NCBI RefSeq assembly: GCF_008919445.1
Contig: NZ_VSLG01000002.1
Coordinates: 345,313 to 409,312 of the forward strand
Direction: 5' to 3'
DNA: 64,000 bases
DNA from: Serinicoccus kebangsaanensis
GTDB taxonomy: Bacteria; Actinomycetota; Actinomycetes; Actinomycetales; Dermatophilaceae
Shown here: piece after piece, positions 1-7,887 of the stretch
Position numbering within the stretch: position 1 is the stretch's first letter
Layout: each line of letters begins with the position of its first letter
The notes under the pieces: model-generated
Database searches by the model: none
The model's input: the letters and a program-made list of their open reading frames with translations, nothing else
What the model was told of the DNA's origin: nothing
Program-made: the position numbers and the translations under genes

Positions 1-149
1 TGGCCACCCTCAACGGCACGGTGGCGACCAGCACCCGCCCGATCGTGGCGCTGCTGGAGAACCACCAGCAGGCCGACGGCTCGGTCCGGGTGCCCCAGGC
101 GCTGCGCCCCTTCCTCGGCGGCCAGGAGCTGCTCGCCCCCGCGGGGTGA
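1..149 (+). CDS. serS: Seryl-tRNA synthetase, C-terminal end (partial)
   Basis: The window opens inside this gene; reading frame 3 runs to a TGA at 147-149. The visible tail reads [20 protein letters not shown] followed by [16 protein letters not shown], which is the class II motif 3 and C-terminal signature of bacterial seryl-tRNA synthetases (motif 3 arginine next to IVALLENHQ, then the conserved [13 protein letters not shown] tail). The enzyme charges tRNA-Ser with serine in the cytoplasm. Only about 48 codons are present, so nothing can be said about start or regulation. The kinase gene downstream has its own promoter-like sequence and is probably a separate unit. Confidence 0.93.
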   Translation, partial: ATLNGTVATSTRPIVALLENHQQADGSVRVPQALRPFLGGQELLAPAG

Positions 150-190
150 ATCTCCCCCGCTCGACGGAGGCGCGGCGGCCCGGCGCGGCC

Positions 191-196
191 TAGGCT
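191..196 (+). promoter_or_regulatory. Candidate -10 element (TAGGCT) for the two-component genes
   Basis: TAGGCT matches the actinobacterial TANNNT -10 form and lies about 38 nt before the kinase GTG. A GGGAGAG ribosome-binding sequence follows at about 223-229, so this transcript would have a short leader. No clear -35 is visible. Confidence 0.4.
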
Positions 197-233
197 GAGC
201 GGGGTCCGGGAGACGTCGACGAGGGAGAGTCCT

Positions 234-1652
234 GTGGTCGAGGCGATCGAGCGCTGGTTCGGGGTCGACGAGCACTGGGAGCGACCCGTGCCCGGCCCCC
301 GGGAGCGGCGCGCCGACCTGTGGTGGGCGGTGCTGGCGCTGGCCGTCATCGCCCTGGGCCAGGAGCTCATCCGGTCGATGGGGATGCTCGAGGACGAGCG
401 TTTCGGCGCCTGGGGGCAGTATGCCGGCGTCCTCACCCTGGTGGCGATGGTCGCCGTGCGGCGCCGCTACCCGGTGGGTGTGGCCCTGCTCGGCGGGGTG
501 CACATGCTCGCGATGTCGCTGTGGATGCCGATGACGATGTCCCAGCTCCCCACCCAGATGACCTACTTCCTGCTGATCTTCTCCGGGATGGCCTGGGCCC
601 GGAACAGGCGCGCCCTCACCCTGGCCATCGGCGTGGTGCTGGTGCTGCTGGTGCTGCTCTTCGCCTGGTCCTACGCCCTCGGCTCGGGCATCGAGGAGAT
701 CCGCACCAACCTGGGTGAGTCCGAGGTGCAGCAGGTCGGCCCGATCCCGCCGGTCGTCTCGGTGGTGCTCTTCTCGGTGCTCGGCAACCTCATCTTCTTC
801 GGCTTCGCGATCGGGCTCGGCCAGGTGGCCTGGAGGGGCGCGCTGCGGCACAGCCAGGTGCGGCAGCAGGCCGAGACCATCCGCTCCCAGACCTCGCGCC
901 TCACCGACCAGGCGGTCGTCGCCGAGCGGCTCCGGATCGCCCGGGAGCTGCACGACGTGGTGGCCCACCACGTGTCGGTGATGGGGGTGCAGGCGTCGGC
1001 CGCGCGGAAGGTCATGGACCGCGACCCGGAGGCCGCCCGCCGGTCGCTCGGGGCGATCGAGCAGGCGTCCCGCGACGGCGTGGCGCAGATGCGGGACCTG
1101 CTGGGCACGCTCCGCACCGGCGAGGGCGCCGGGTCGAACGGCGGCGCGGGCGGCGATCGGGCCCCGCAGCCCACGCTGGCCGCCCTCCCCGCCCTGGTCG
1201 AGCAGTCCACCACGCCGACCTGCGAGGTCGTCCTGGACCTGGTCGAGTCGACGCCCGGAGCGGCGGGCCGCGTGCCGCCACCGGTGCAGCTCAGCGCCTA
1301 CCGGATCGTCCAGGAGGCGCTCGCCAACGTGCGTCGCCACTCGACCGCCCGGCACGCCCGGGTGAGCGTGCGGGTCGACGAGGCCCGGGACCAGGTCGAG
1401 GTGGAGGTCGTCGACGACGGCGCCGCGCGGGTCGGCACGTCCGGCACCGGTCTGGGTCTGCGCGGTATGCGCGAGCGCGCCCACCACCTCGGCGGCGAGG
1501 TCGAGGCAGGGCCCCGGCGGGCGGGCACCGGGTGGAGGGTGCGGGTGCGGCTGCCCCGGGAGGGGCACGCGACGGCATACCCCACCGGCTCCGGGTCCGC
1601 TGACCCGCTGGCGGTCGTCGACGACCCCGCCGGTGAGAGGGTGGGCCGGTGA
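234..1652 (+). CDS. Sensor histidine kinase, NarL/DesK type
   Basis: A 472-residue membrane sensor kinase. The first half has several hydrophobic helices (roughly residues 30-200) with no large extracellular domain, so it probably senses a membrane or cell-envelope signal. A HisKA_3 dimerisation/phosphoacceptor helix follows with the motif RIARELHDVVAHHVSVMG; the phosphorylated histidine is H240. A HATPase_c domain ends the protein (N box near AYRIVQEALANVRRHS, G box near GTGLGLRGMRERA). The GTG start is supported by GGGAGAG 6-10 nt upstream. Its end overlaps the response-regulator start by 4 nt, so the two are translationally coupled. The NatAB-like exporter just downstream is a plausible target; that is inference. 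Confidence 0.92.
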   Translation: MVEAIERWFGVDEHWERPVPGPRERRADLWWAVLALAVIALGQELIRSMGMLEDERFGAWGQYAGVLTLVAMVAVRRRYPVGVALLGGVHMLAMSLWMPMTMSQLPTQMTYFLLIFSGMAWARNRRALTLAIGVVLVLLVLLFAWSYALGSGIEEIRTNLGESEVQQVGPIPPVVSVVLFSVLGNLIFFGFAIGLGQVAWRGALRHSQVRQQAETIRSQTSRLTDQAVVAERLRIARELHDVVAHHVSVMGVQASAARKVMDRDPEAARRSLGAIEQASRDGVAQMRDLLGTLRTGEGAGSNGGAGGDRAPQPTLAALPALVEQSTTPTCEVVLDLVESTPGAAGRVPPPVQLSAYRIVQEALANVRRHSTARHARVSVRVDEARDQVEVEVVDDGAARVGTSGTGLGLRGMRERAHHLGGEVEAGPRRAGTGWRVRVRLPREGHATAYPTGSGSADPLAVVDDPAGERVGR

Positions 1653-2332
1653 CCGCCCAGCCGTTGCGCCTCCTCCTCGTCGACGACCAGCCGCTGCTGC
1701 TGCAGGGCTTCTCGATGATCCTGTCCACCGAGCCCGACGTGCGGGTCGTGGGTCAGGCCGAGAACGGCCAGCAGGCCGTCGACGCCATCCCCGAGCTGCG
1801 CCCGGACGTCGTGCTGATGGACGTGCAGATGCCCGTCCTGGACGGCATCGAGGCCACCCGCCGGATCGTGACCGAGCACCCGGAGGTGAAGGTGGTCATC
1901 CTCACCACCTTCGACCGGGACGACTACCTCTTCGACGCGCTGCAGGCGGGGGCCAGCGGCTTCCTGCTCAAGAATGCCGACGCGGACGACCTCGTGGACG
2001 CGGTCCGGGCGGCGGCCGAGGGGCACGCCCTGCTCGCGCCGGAGGTGACGATGCGCGTCATCTCCCGGATGGCGTCCGCCGGTGCCTCGCCGTCCCCGAC
2101 CGAGACACCCACCACCGACGCGCTGCCGCAGCTCACCGAGCGGGAGCGGGAGGTGCTGCGGATGATGGCCCGTGGCCTGTCCAACGCCGAGATCGCCGCC
2201 GAGGCCTTCGTCAGCGAGGCGACCGTCAAGACCCACGTCTCCAACGTGCTCGCCAAGCTGGGCGTGCGCGACCGGGTGCAGGCCGTCGTCGCGGCCTACG
2301 AGTCCGGCCTGGTCCGGCCGGAGAGCGCCTGA
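1649..2332 (+). CDS. Response regulator, NarL/LuxR family
   Basis: A 227-residue partner of the upstream kinase, starting with GTG in a GTGA overlap with the kinase stop. The receiver domain has acidic residues in LLVDDQP and the phosphoacceptor D58 in VVLMDVQMP, with the conserved K in FLLKNADADDLV. After a proline/threonine-rich linker comes a LuxR/GerE helix-turn-helix (LTEREREVLRMMARGLSNAE through VKTHVSNVLAKLGVRDRVQA). It should bind DNA as a phosphorylated dimer. Targets cannot be read from the sequence, but the ABC exporter starting 154 nt downstream is the nearest candidate. Confidence 0.94.
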   Translation: MTAQPLRLLLVDDQPLLLQGFSMILSTEPDVRVVGQAENGQQAVDAIPELRPDVVLMDVQMPVLDGIEATRRIVTEHPEVKVVILTTFDRDDYLFDALQAGASGFLLKNADADDLVDAVRAAAEGHALLAPEVTMRVISRMASAGASPSPTETPTTDALPQLTEREREVLRMMARGLSNAEIAAEAFVSEATVKTHVSNVLAKLGVRDRVQAVVAAYESGLVRPESA

Positions 2333-2424
2333 GGGTCCTGGCGGGCGACGCCGGACCCCCGGCTCCGTCCCGAGGGGGAGGCGAGGATCGGCGTCGTGGC
2401 CGATGTGCCGGCATACCCCCCGTC

Positions 2425-2430
2425 TATAGC
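2425..2430 (+). promoter_or_regulatory. Candidate -10 (TATAGC) for the NatAB-like exporter
   Basis: The 154-nt gap after the response regulator holds TCTATAGCGT, an AT-rich island in GC-rich DNA about 57 nt before the exporter GTG. It could be the -10 of the exporter transcript and the region where the adjacent response regulator acts. A GGCATACC copy of the iterated motif sits just upstream at about 2410. No confident -35 is seen. Confidence 0.3.
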
Positions 2431-2486
2431 GTGAGCAGCACGCCACCCGGCACCGAGCCGGGCGGGACGAGCGAGAGGGGCCAGAC

Positions 2487-3371
2487 GTGCTCGAGGTGAC
2501 AGGGCTGAGCCGAGCCTACGGCGACCGCCTCGCCGTGGACGATGTCGGTTTCACCGTGCCGGACGGCCGCATGGTGGGCTTCGTCGGCGGCAACGGCGCC
2601 GGCAAGACGACGACCATGCGGATGATCATGGGGGTGCTCGCCCCCTCGGCCGGCGAGGTCCTCTGGGACGGCGCACCCGTCGCCCGGGAGGACCGGGTGC
2701 GCTTCGGCTACATGCCCGAGGAGCGCGGCCTCTACCCCAAGCAGCCGGTCCTCGGCCAGCTCACCTACCTCGGTCAGCTGCACGGGATGACCCAGGCCGC
2801 CGCCCGCGACCGCTCCACCGACCTGCTCACCAGGTTCGGCCTGGGCGAGCGGCTCACCAGCAAGGTCGAGACGTTGTCGCTCGGCAACCAGCAGCGCGCC
2901 CAGATCATCGCCTCCGTCCTCGGTGACCCCAAGATGCTCGTGCTGGACGAGCCCTTCAGCGGGCTCGACCCGGCGGCGGTGGACCAGATGAGCGAGCTGC
3001 TGCGCGAGCACACCTCCGCGGGTGCCCCCGTGCTCTTCAGCTCCCACCAGCTCGACCTGGTGGACCGGCTGTGCGACTCGATCGTGGTGCTGCATGGGGG
3101 TCGCGTCGTGGCCCAGGGCACCTCGGAGCAGCTGCGCGACTCCGCTCCGCTGCGCTACCGGCTGACCACCGGCGAGGACACCGGCTGGGTCCGAGGCGCA
3201 CCGGGCATCGAGGTGATCGACCTCGACGGACCCAGTGTCCTGGTCCAGCCGCAGGACGAGGCGGCGGCGGAGCGGCTGCTCGCCGACGCGGTGGCCCGTG
3301 GCCGGGTCCGCGAGTTCAGCCTCGTCCGACCTTCCCTGTCCGAGATCTACCGAGAGGTGGCCGCAGCATGA
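2487..3371 (+). CDS. ABC transporter ATP-binding protein, NatA-like
   Basis: A 294-residue ABC ATPase. The Walker A motif is GGNGAGKTTT near residue 37, the ABC signature reads LSLGNQQRAQ, Walker B is MLVLDEPFSGLDP and the switch histidine is in LFSSHQLDLVD. The C-terminal part (after about residue 215) resembles DUF4162, common in NatA/DrrA-type ATPases. The GTG start follows a GAGAGGGG ribosome-binding site. Its stop overlaps the permease ATG (ATGA), so the two form a coupled exporter. The signature sequence LSLGN in place of LSGGQ is unusual but known among NatA-like proteins. The substrate is unknown; sodium or a toxic compound is possible. Confidence 0.9.
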   Translation: MLEVTGLSRAYGDRLAVDDVGFTVPDGRMVGFVGGNGAGKTTTMRMIMGVLAPSAGEVLWDGAPVAREDRVRFGYMPEERGLYPKQPVLGQLTYLGQLHGMTQAAARDRSTDLLTRFGLGERLTSKVETLSLGNQQRAQIIASVLGDPKMLVLDEPFSGLDPAAVDQMSELLREHTSAGAPVLFSSHQLDLVDRLCDSIVVLHGGRVVAQGTSEQLRDSAPLRYRLTTGEDTGWVRGAPGIEVIDLDGPSVLVQPQDEAAAERLLADAVARGRVREFSLVRPSLSEIYREVAAA

Positions 3372-4549
3372 GGGCCCAGGCACCGTGGCGGCTGGTGGCC
3401 GGCCGCGAGATCATGGTCAAGCTGACCGACAAGACCTTCATCGTGAGCACCGTGCTGACCGTGCTCCTCGTCTTCGGGTCGCTCTTCGCGCCCACCTTCT
3501 TCACCCCGGACGCCCCGAGCTACGCGGTCGCCGTCACCTCGGACGAGGGGGAGGCGGTGGTGGACGGGGCGGCCACGGTCGTCAGTGCCGGCAACGCGGA
3601 GTCCGCCACGACGGCGGAGCGGGTCGCCGACCGCGACGCTGCCGAGGCCGCCGTCGTCGACGGCGACGCGGATGCCGCTCTCGTCGGCGGCCCCGGTCAG
3701 TGGGAGCTGCTCTCCGAGGGCGGCGCGCCCGGCCCGCTGGAGGCGGCGGTCACCGAGACGGTCCGCACCTCGGCCCTCGCCGAGAACGCGCAGGCCGCGG
3801 GCACCTCGGTCGACGCGCTCACCCAGGGCTCGACCGTGGGCATGGTCGACCTCGCCGAGGACGGCACGGTGATGCCGGAGGCGGTGACGTATGCCATCGG
3901 CTTCGCCTTCGCGATGATGTTCTACTTCGCGGCCATCGTGTTCGGGATGCAGATCGCCAACAGCGTGGTGGAGGAGAAGCAGTCGCGGATCGTGGAGATC
4001 CTCGCCGCCAAGATCCCGACCCGTCAGCTGCTCCTCGGCAAGGTCCTCGGCAACACGGTGCTGGCCTTCGGCCAGATCGCGCTGATCTCCACGGCCGCGC
4101 TCATCGGGCTGACCTTCATCGACCTGGACGTCGCGCTGCCAGGGCTGGCCGGGGCGATCGGGTGGTACGTCCCGTTCTTCGTGCTCGGCTTCCTCGCGCT
4201 GGCCTGCGTCTGGGCCGCGGCGGGTGCGCTGGCGTCCCGCACCGAGGACCTGCAGCAGACGACCATGCCGCTCATCATGGTCCTCGTCATCGCGCTCGTC
4301 CTGGGTCTCTACCTCGAAGGCTTCTGGCAGCAGGTGGTGTCCTTCGTGCCCGTCCTGTCGACGATCCTCATGCCGGTGCGGCTGATCGAGGGCGACGTGG
4401 CGCTCTGGGAGCCGATCCTCGCGCTCGGGCTCGTCCTGGGCTTCTGCGCGGTGACCATCACCCTGGGTGCGCGTCTCTACGAGCGGGCGCTGCTGCATAC
4501 CTCGGGCAGCCTGGGCTGGCGCAAGGCCATGAGCCTCAGCAAGGACTGA
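3368..4549 (+). CDS. ABC-2 type permease, NatB-like
   Basis: About 393 residues from ATG 3368, chosen because it overlaps the ATPase stop as ATGA; longer in-frame openings upstream run through the ATPase gene and are not used. One transmembrane helix near the N-terminus (STVLTVLLVFGSLFAPTFF) is followed by an extracytoplasmic domain of about 150 residues rich in Ala, Glu and Asp, then five or so helices after YAIGFAFAMMFYFAAIVFG. The cytoplasmic sequence NSVVEEKQSRIVEILAAKIP is the hallmark of the NatB/ABC2_membrane_3 family. It forms the membrane channel for the ATPase encoded just before it. Confidence 0.9.
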   Translation: MRAQAPWRLVAGREIMVKLTDKTFIVSTVLTVLLVFGSLFAPTFFTPDAPSYAVAVTSDEGEAVVDGAATVVSAGNAESATTAERVADRDAAEAAVVDGDADAALVGGPGQWELLSEGGAPGPLEAAVTETVRTSALAENAQAAGTSVDALTQGSTVGMVDLAEDGTVMPEAVTYAIGFAFAMMFYFAAIVFGMQIANSVVEEKQSRIVEILAAKIPTRQLLLGKVLGNTVLAFGQIALISTAALIGLTFIDLDVALPGLAGAIGWYVPFFVLGFLALACVWAAAGALASRTEDLQQTTMPLIMVLVIALVLGLYLEGFWQQVVSFVPVLSTILMPVRLIEGDVALWEPILALGLVLGFCAVTITLGARLYERALLHTSGSLGWRKAMSLSKD

Positions 4550-4557
4550 GGGATCGC

Positions 4558-4563
4558 TAGGCT
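4558..4563 (+). promoter_or_regulatory. TAGGCT -10, probable leaderless promoter of the HAD gene
   Basis: TAGGCT lies six nucleotides before the GTG at 4570, the spacing expected when transcription begins at the start codon itself. The intervening GGAGGGG could alternatively act as a ribosome-binding site for a transcript coming from the exporter genes. Confidence 0.45.
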
Positions 4564-4569
4564 GGAGGG

Positions 4570-5406
4570 GTGACTGCCTCCGCCGAACCGGCCGCCGCCC
4601 CGCTGCTCGTCGCGCTGGACGTCGACGGGACGATCGTCAACCACGACGGACACCTGTCGCCGCGCGTGCGGGAGGCGGTGGCGGCGCTGGACGACCTGCC
4701 GCACGTGACCGTGGTGATCGCCACCGGACGCTCGGTGATCGCGACGCTGCCGGTGCTGGAGCAGCTGGGGCTGGCGACCCACCGCCGCCCGGTGGTCTGC
4801 TCCAACGGCGCCGTGACGGTCGCCGCGACGCCCGGCGGTGCGTCGTCGTTCGAGCTCCTCGACGTGGTGACCTTCGACCCGGCCCCGGCGATCGCGCTGG
4901 TCCGCACCCACCTCCCCACCGCGTTGGTGGCGGTGGAGGAGATCGGGGTGGGCTTCAAGGTGAGCACGCCCTTCCCCGAGGGTGAGCTGTGGGGCGAGGA
5001 GATCGTCGTGCCGGTGGAGGAGCTGACGGCACGCCCCGCGACGCGGGTCACCTTCCGCGAGCCGGACCTGAGCTCGGAGGACTTCACCGCGCTGGTCGAG
5101 CGGATCGGGCTGCACGGCGTGGCGTATGCCGTCGGCTGGAGCGCGTGGCTCGACCTCGCCCCCGAAGGGGTGAGCAAGGCCTCGGCGCTGGAGCTGGTGC
5201 GTCGCCAGCTGGACATCGAGCCGCACCGCACCATCGCGGTGGGGGACCAGCGCAACGACATCGAGATGCTGCACTGGGCCGCCGTGGGGTATGCCATGGG
5301 TCAGGCGCCCGAGGAGGTGCTGCGGGCCGCGGACCGGACCACCGGCTCGGTGGACGAGGACGGTCTCGCCGACGCGCTCGACGAGGTGCTCGACGAGCTG
5401 GCCTGA
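4570..5406 (+). CDS. HAD-superfamily phosphatase, Cof/IIB type
   Basis: A 278-residue soluble hydrolase. HAD motif I is LLVALDVDGTIV near residue 15 with the nucleophilic aspartate, motif II is VVIATGRS, and motif III/IV is VAVGDQRNDIEMLHWAAVGYAMGQAP with the metal-binding aspartates. The cap insertion between them is the type IIB form of Cof/YidA phosphatases, which act on sugar phosphates or nucleotides in the cytoplasm. The substrate cannot be assigned. GTG start with GGAGGGG directly before it. The next gene starts 35 nt after its stop. Confidence 0.9.
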   Translation: MTASAEPAAAPLLVALDVDGTIVNHDGHLSPRVREAVAALDDLPHVTVVIATGRSVIATLPVLEQLGLATHRRPVVCSNGAVTVAATPGGASSFELLDVVTFDPAPAIALVRTHLPTALVAVEEIGVGFKVSTPFPEGELWGEEIVVPVEELTARPATRVTFREPDLSSEDFTALVERIGLHGVAYAVGWSAWLDLAPEGVSKASALELVRRQLDIEPHRTIAVGDQRNDIEMLHWAAVGYAMGQAPEEVLRAADRTTGSVDEDGLADALDEVLDELA

Positions 5407-5441
5407 GACCAGACGCTGATGCCGTGGGGAAGACTGTGCCC

Positions 5442-6263
5442 GTGACCGACCCGCTGCTCCTCACCTCGCCGGCGAACCCGCGCATCAAGGCCGTCGTCGG
5501 TCTGCGTCGGCGCCGCGTCCGCGAGCAGGAGGGCCGCACCGTGGTCGAGGGCTACGAGGAGCTGATGCTGGCCCTCGGTGCGGGGGTCGTGCCCGAGCTG
5601 CTGCTGCTGTGCCCGGAGCTCATGCCGGCGGGGGCGCGGCGTGAGCTGGAGGAGGAGGTCGCCGGACTGCCGACGGAGGTGGCGCACGCCTCCCGCGCGG
5701 CCTTCGAGAAGGCGGCCTACCGGGAGGGACCCGACGGCGTGCTGGCGGTGGTCCCGCGGGTCGGCCGCCACCCGGGGGAGCTGACCCTCCCGCAGGACCC
5801 TCTGCTCCTGGTGTGCGAGGGGGTCGAGAAGCCGGGCAACCTCGGGGCGATGCTCCGCACCGCCGACGCGGCGGGGGTGGATGCCGTGGTCGCCGCGGAC
5901 CCGGTGACCGACTGGGGCAACCCGAACACCGTGCGCGCCTCCAAGGGCACGGTCTTCTCCCTCCCGGTCGCCGCCGCCGAGGCGGAGGCGACCCTCGACT
6001 GGCTGGACGAGCACGGCATACCTCTCGTGGCGGCGACGCCGGACACCCCCCTCGAGCACACCGAGGTCGACTACCGCGGGCCGGTGGCGATCGCGGTGGG
6101 GACGGAGAAGACGGGCCTGACGGACGCGGTGCTGGAGCGCGCCGCGCACCGGGTGCGCATCCCGATGGCGGGCCGGGTCAACTCGCTCAACGTCGCGACC
6201 TCGGCCGCGATCGTGGTCTACGAGGCGGTCCGGCAGCGGCGTCGAGGTCCCTCACACCGCTGA
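5442..6263 (+). CDS. TrmH/SpoU-family RNA 2'-O-methyltransferase
   Basis: About 273 residues. The N-terminal RNA-binding part (LTSPANPRIKAVVGLRRRRV) resembles the SpoU substrate-binding domain. The catalytic SPOUT domain has CEGVEKPGNLGAMLRTADAA, VAIAVGTEKTGLTDAVLERA and VRIPMAGRVNSLNVATSAAI, the three family motifs of the knotted methyltransferase fold. It methylates ribose in tRNA or rRNA using S-adenosylmethionine. Start: GTG 5442 is preferred because GGGGAAG at 5426-5432 sits upstream; GTG 5436 and 5424 are in frame and also possible. The target RNA is not evident; 23S rRNA is common in actinobacteria (TsnR/AviRb-like relatives). Confidence 0.88.
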   Translation: MTDPLLLTSPANPRIKAVVGLRRRRVREQEGRTVVEGYEELMLALGAGVVPELLLLCPELMPAGARRELEEEVAGLPTEVAHASRAAFEKAAYREGPDGVLAVVPRVGRHPGELTLPQDPLLLVCEGVEKPGNLGAMLRTADAAGVDAVVAADPVTDWGNPNTVRASKGTVFSLPVAAAEAEATLDWLDEHGIPLVAATPDTPLEHTEVDYRGPVAIAVGTEKTGLTDAVLERAAHRVRIPMAGRVNSLNVATSAAIVVYEAVRQRRRGPSHR

Positions 6264-6289
6264 AACATCCGTGTGCCACGATGTCCGGC

Positions 6290-6937
6290 ATGCGGATCGA
6301 CCACGTGAGTTATGCGGCAGGGCCGGACGGCCTCCAGGCCACGGCGGAGCGCCTCGCGGGGCAGCTCGGGGTCAGCCCGCACGACGGCGGGGTGCACCCG
6401 AGGTTCGGCACCCGCAACGTGGTGATCCCGCTCGCCGACGAGCGGTACGTCGAGGTGGTCGAGGTCCTGGACCACCCGGCCTCGGACAAGGCGCCCTTCG
6501 GGCAGGCAGTCCGGGCCCGGTCCAGCCACGGCGGCGGCTGGATGGCCTGGGTGGTGGCCGTGGAGGACCTGGCGCCCGTCGAGCAGCGGCTGGGCCGGCC
6601 CTCGGTGGAGGGCCACCGGCACACCCCGGAGGGCATCGAGCTGATGTGGCGCCAGATCGGCGTCCTCAACGTCATCGACCACGGCAACCGCCCGTTCTTC
6701 GTGCACTGGGAGTCGGCTCCGGAGCACCACCCCTCGCACCTGGAGCGCAGCGCCACCCGGCTGACCGGCCTGACGATCGGCGGCGACTTCCCCGAGGTCC
6801 GCGAGTGGCTCGGCATCAGCGACGCGCCCCAGGGTGCCTTCGAGAGCGACATCGAGTTCGGCTTCGTCGAGGACGACGACTGCCCCTGCCTCACCGAGGT
6901 CACCTTCGAGACCCCCCGGGGCAGCATCACCATCTGA
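6290..6937 (+). CDS. VOC-superfamily glyoxalase-like protein
   Basis: A protein of about 215 residues beginning MRIDHVSYAAGPDGL, a typical first strand of Glyoxalase_3-like VOC domains; the second half (THWESAPEHHP... LTGLTIGGDFPEVREWLG) is a second betaalphabeta module. Candidate metal ligands are H4 and the acidic residue in YVEVVEVLDHP, but the reaction is unknown. ATG 6290 is chosen over ATG 6281 because CACGAT, a possible -10, lies 7 nt before it as in leaderless genes. It is followed by a strong palindrome and a convergent hydrolase gene. Confidence 0.75.
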   Translation: MRIDHVSYAAGPDGLQATAERLAGQLGVSPHDGGVHPRFGTRNVVIPLADERYVEVVEVLDHPASDKAPFGQAVRARSSHGGGWMAWVVAVEDLAPVEQRLGRPSVEGHRHTPEGIELMWRQIGVLNVIDHGNRPFFVHWESAPEHHPSHLERSATRLTGLTIGGDFPEVREWLGISDAPQGAFESDIEFGFVEDDDCPCLTEVTFETPRGSITI

Positions 6938-6944
6938 TGCCCGT

Positions 6945-7002
6945 GCAGGAACTCTGCGTCACATCCGTCGCCCTGACGACCGATGTGACACACCGTTCCC
7001 GC
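6945..7002 (+). repeat. Palindromic repeat family A, copy 1 (intergenic)
   Basis: A 58-bp near-perfect inverted repeat: two 26-nt arms around a 6-nt loop (CCCTGA at 6971-6976). The core arm word is GTCACATCCGTCG / CGACCGATGTGAC. It lies between the convergent VOC and hydrolase genes and could serve both as a bidirectional terminator. The same sequence recurs at 22749-22812 inside the cydDC reading frame, so it is a dispersed element and not just a local hairpin. Confidence 0.85.
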
Positions 7003-7028
7003 ACCAGGGTCGCCGCCGTCGGCGGGAG

Positions 7029-7814
7029 CTACGTGCCGGGCTGACCGGCAGCGCGGCGGACCACGCCGCGCACCACGCCCAGGACCTCGTCCGCGTGGTC
7101 GAGGTGCACCCCGTGCGTGGCGCCGGGCCAGGAGATCAACTCGGCCCCGAAGGCCGTGGCCAGGCGCTGGTGGGCCCGCCGGATCCGGGAGCGCTCCGGG
7201 CGGTCGGCGGTGACGACGGCAGCGGGCAGCCGGGGCAGGTCCTCCTCCCGGAGCTCCCGCGCCAGGGCACCGAGGCCCACCGTGGCGCGACCCAGCTTCA
7301 CCAGCCCACCGTCGACCGCCTGCTCCATCGCGGCGGCCAGTGCCGGGTCGGCGGCGGTGGACGCCTGCCTGCGGGCGAGGGCGACGAAGCCTGCTTCGAG
7401 CCGCCCACCCAGGCCGGGGACCCGCGTCAGAGCGCCGAGCACCCGCGACTGCAGCTCGATGTAGGCGGCCAGCGCGGGGTCGTTGACCGGCGTGGCGTCG
7501 AGCAGCACCAGACCGCTCAGGTCCTCGGGGTGGTCCCGGGCCCACAGGGTGGCGACGGCGCCGCCGAGGCTCTGGCCCACCGCGACCACCGGACCCAGGT
7601 CGAGATCGGCGACCAGCCGGTGCAGGTGGGCGCTCGCCCCGGCGAGGCCACCGGGGTCCGTCGACGCGCCGGTGCCCGGACGGTCGTGGAGCACCACCCG
7701 GCACCCCGGGTCCTCGACCAGGGCCTCGGGCATACCGGGAAAGAAGCCGTCGGCACCTGCCGCGCCACCCGGCAGCAGCACCACGGCGGGACCGCGCTCT
7801 CCGATGACCGTCAT
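7029..7814 (-). CDS. Alpha/beta hydrolase
   Basis: A 261-residue alpha/beta hydrolase. The oxyanion region is VVLLPGGAAGADGFFPG, the nucleophile elbow is VAVGQSLGGAVA (serine in GQSLGG), and the catalytic histidine is likely in GATHGVHLDHADEVL near the C-terminus. No signal peptide, so cytoplasmic. The substrate is unknown. ATG start. It is divergent from the EXLDI regulator, with the palindromic AT-rich operator region in between, so it may be co-regulated. Confidence 0.85.
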   Translation of the reverse strand: MTVIGERGPAVVLLPGGAAGADGFFPGMPEALVEDPGCRVVLHDRPGTGASTDPGGLAGASAHLHRLVADLDLGPVVAVGQSLGGAVATLWARDHPEDLSGLVLLDATPVNDPALAAYIELQSRVLGALTRVPGLGGRLEAGFVALARRQASTAADPALAAAMEQAVDGGLVKLGRATVGLGALARELREEDLPRLPAAVVTADRPERSRIRRAHQRLATAFGAELISWPGATHGVHLDHADEVLGVVRGVVRRAAGQPGT

Positions 7815-7834
7815 GGCCGCAGCCTACGGACCTC

Positions 7835-7881
7835 TTGCCATGTATGCACACATATACGTATACTCCGGGCATGAGTAGGCT
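7835..7881 (+). promoter_or_regulatory. Promoter and palindromic operator before the EXLDI gene
   Basis: An AT-rich island in GC-rich DNA. TTGCCA (7835-7840) and TATACT (7859-7864) form a -35/-10 pair with an 18-nt spacer. The perfect palindrome TATACGTATA (7853-7862) covers the -10, a natural repressor site. A second -10 form, TAGGCT (7876-7881), is 6 nt before the ATG at 7888. The encoded EXLDI protein has a small ribbon-helix-helix-like N-terminus and is the obvious candidate autorepressor; that is inference. Confidence 0.6.
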
Positions 7882-7887
7882 GGGACC

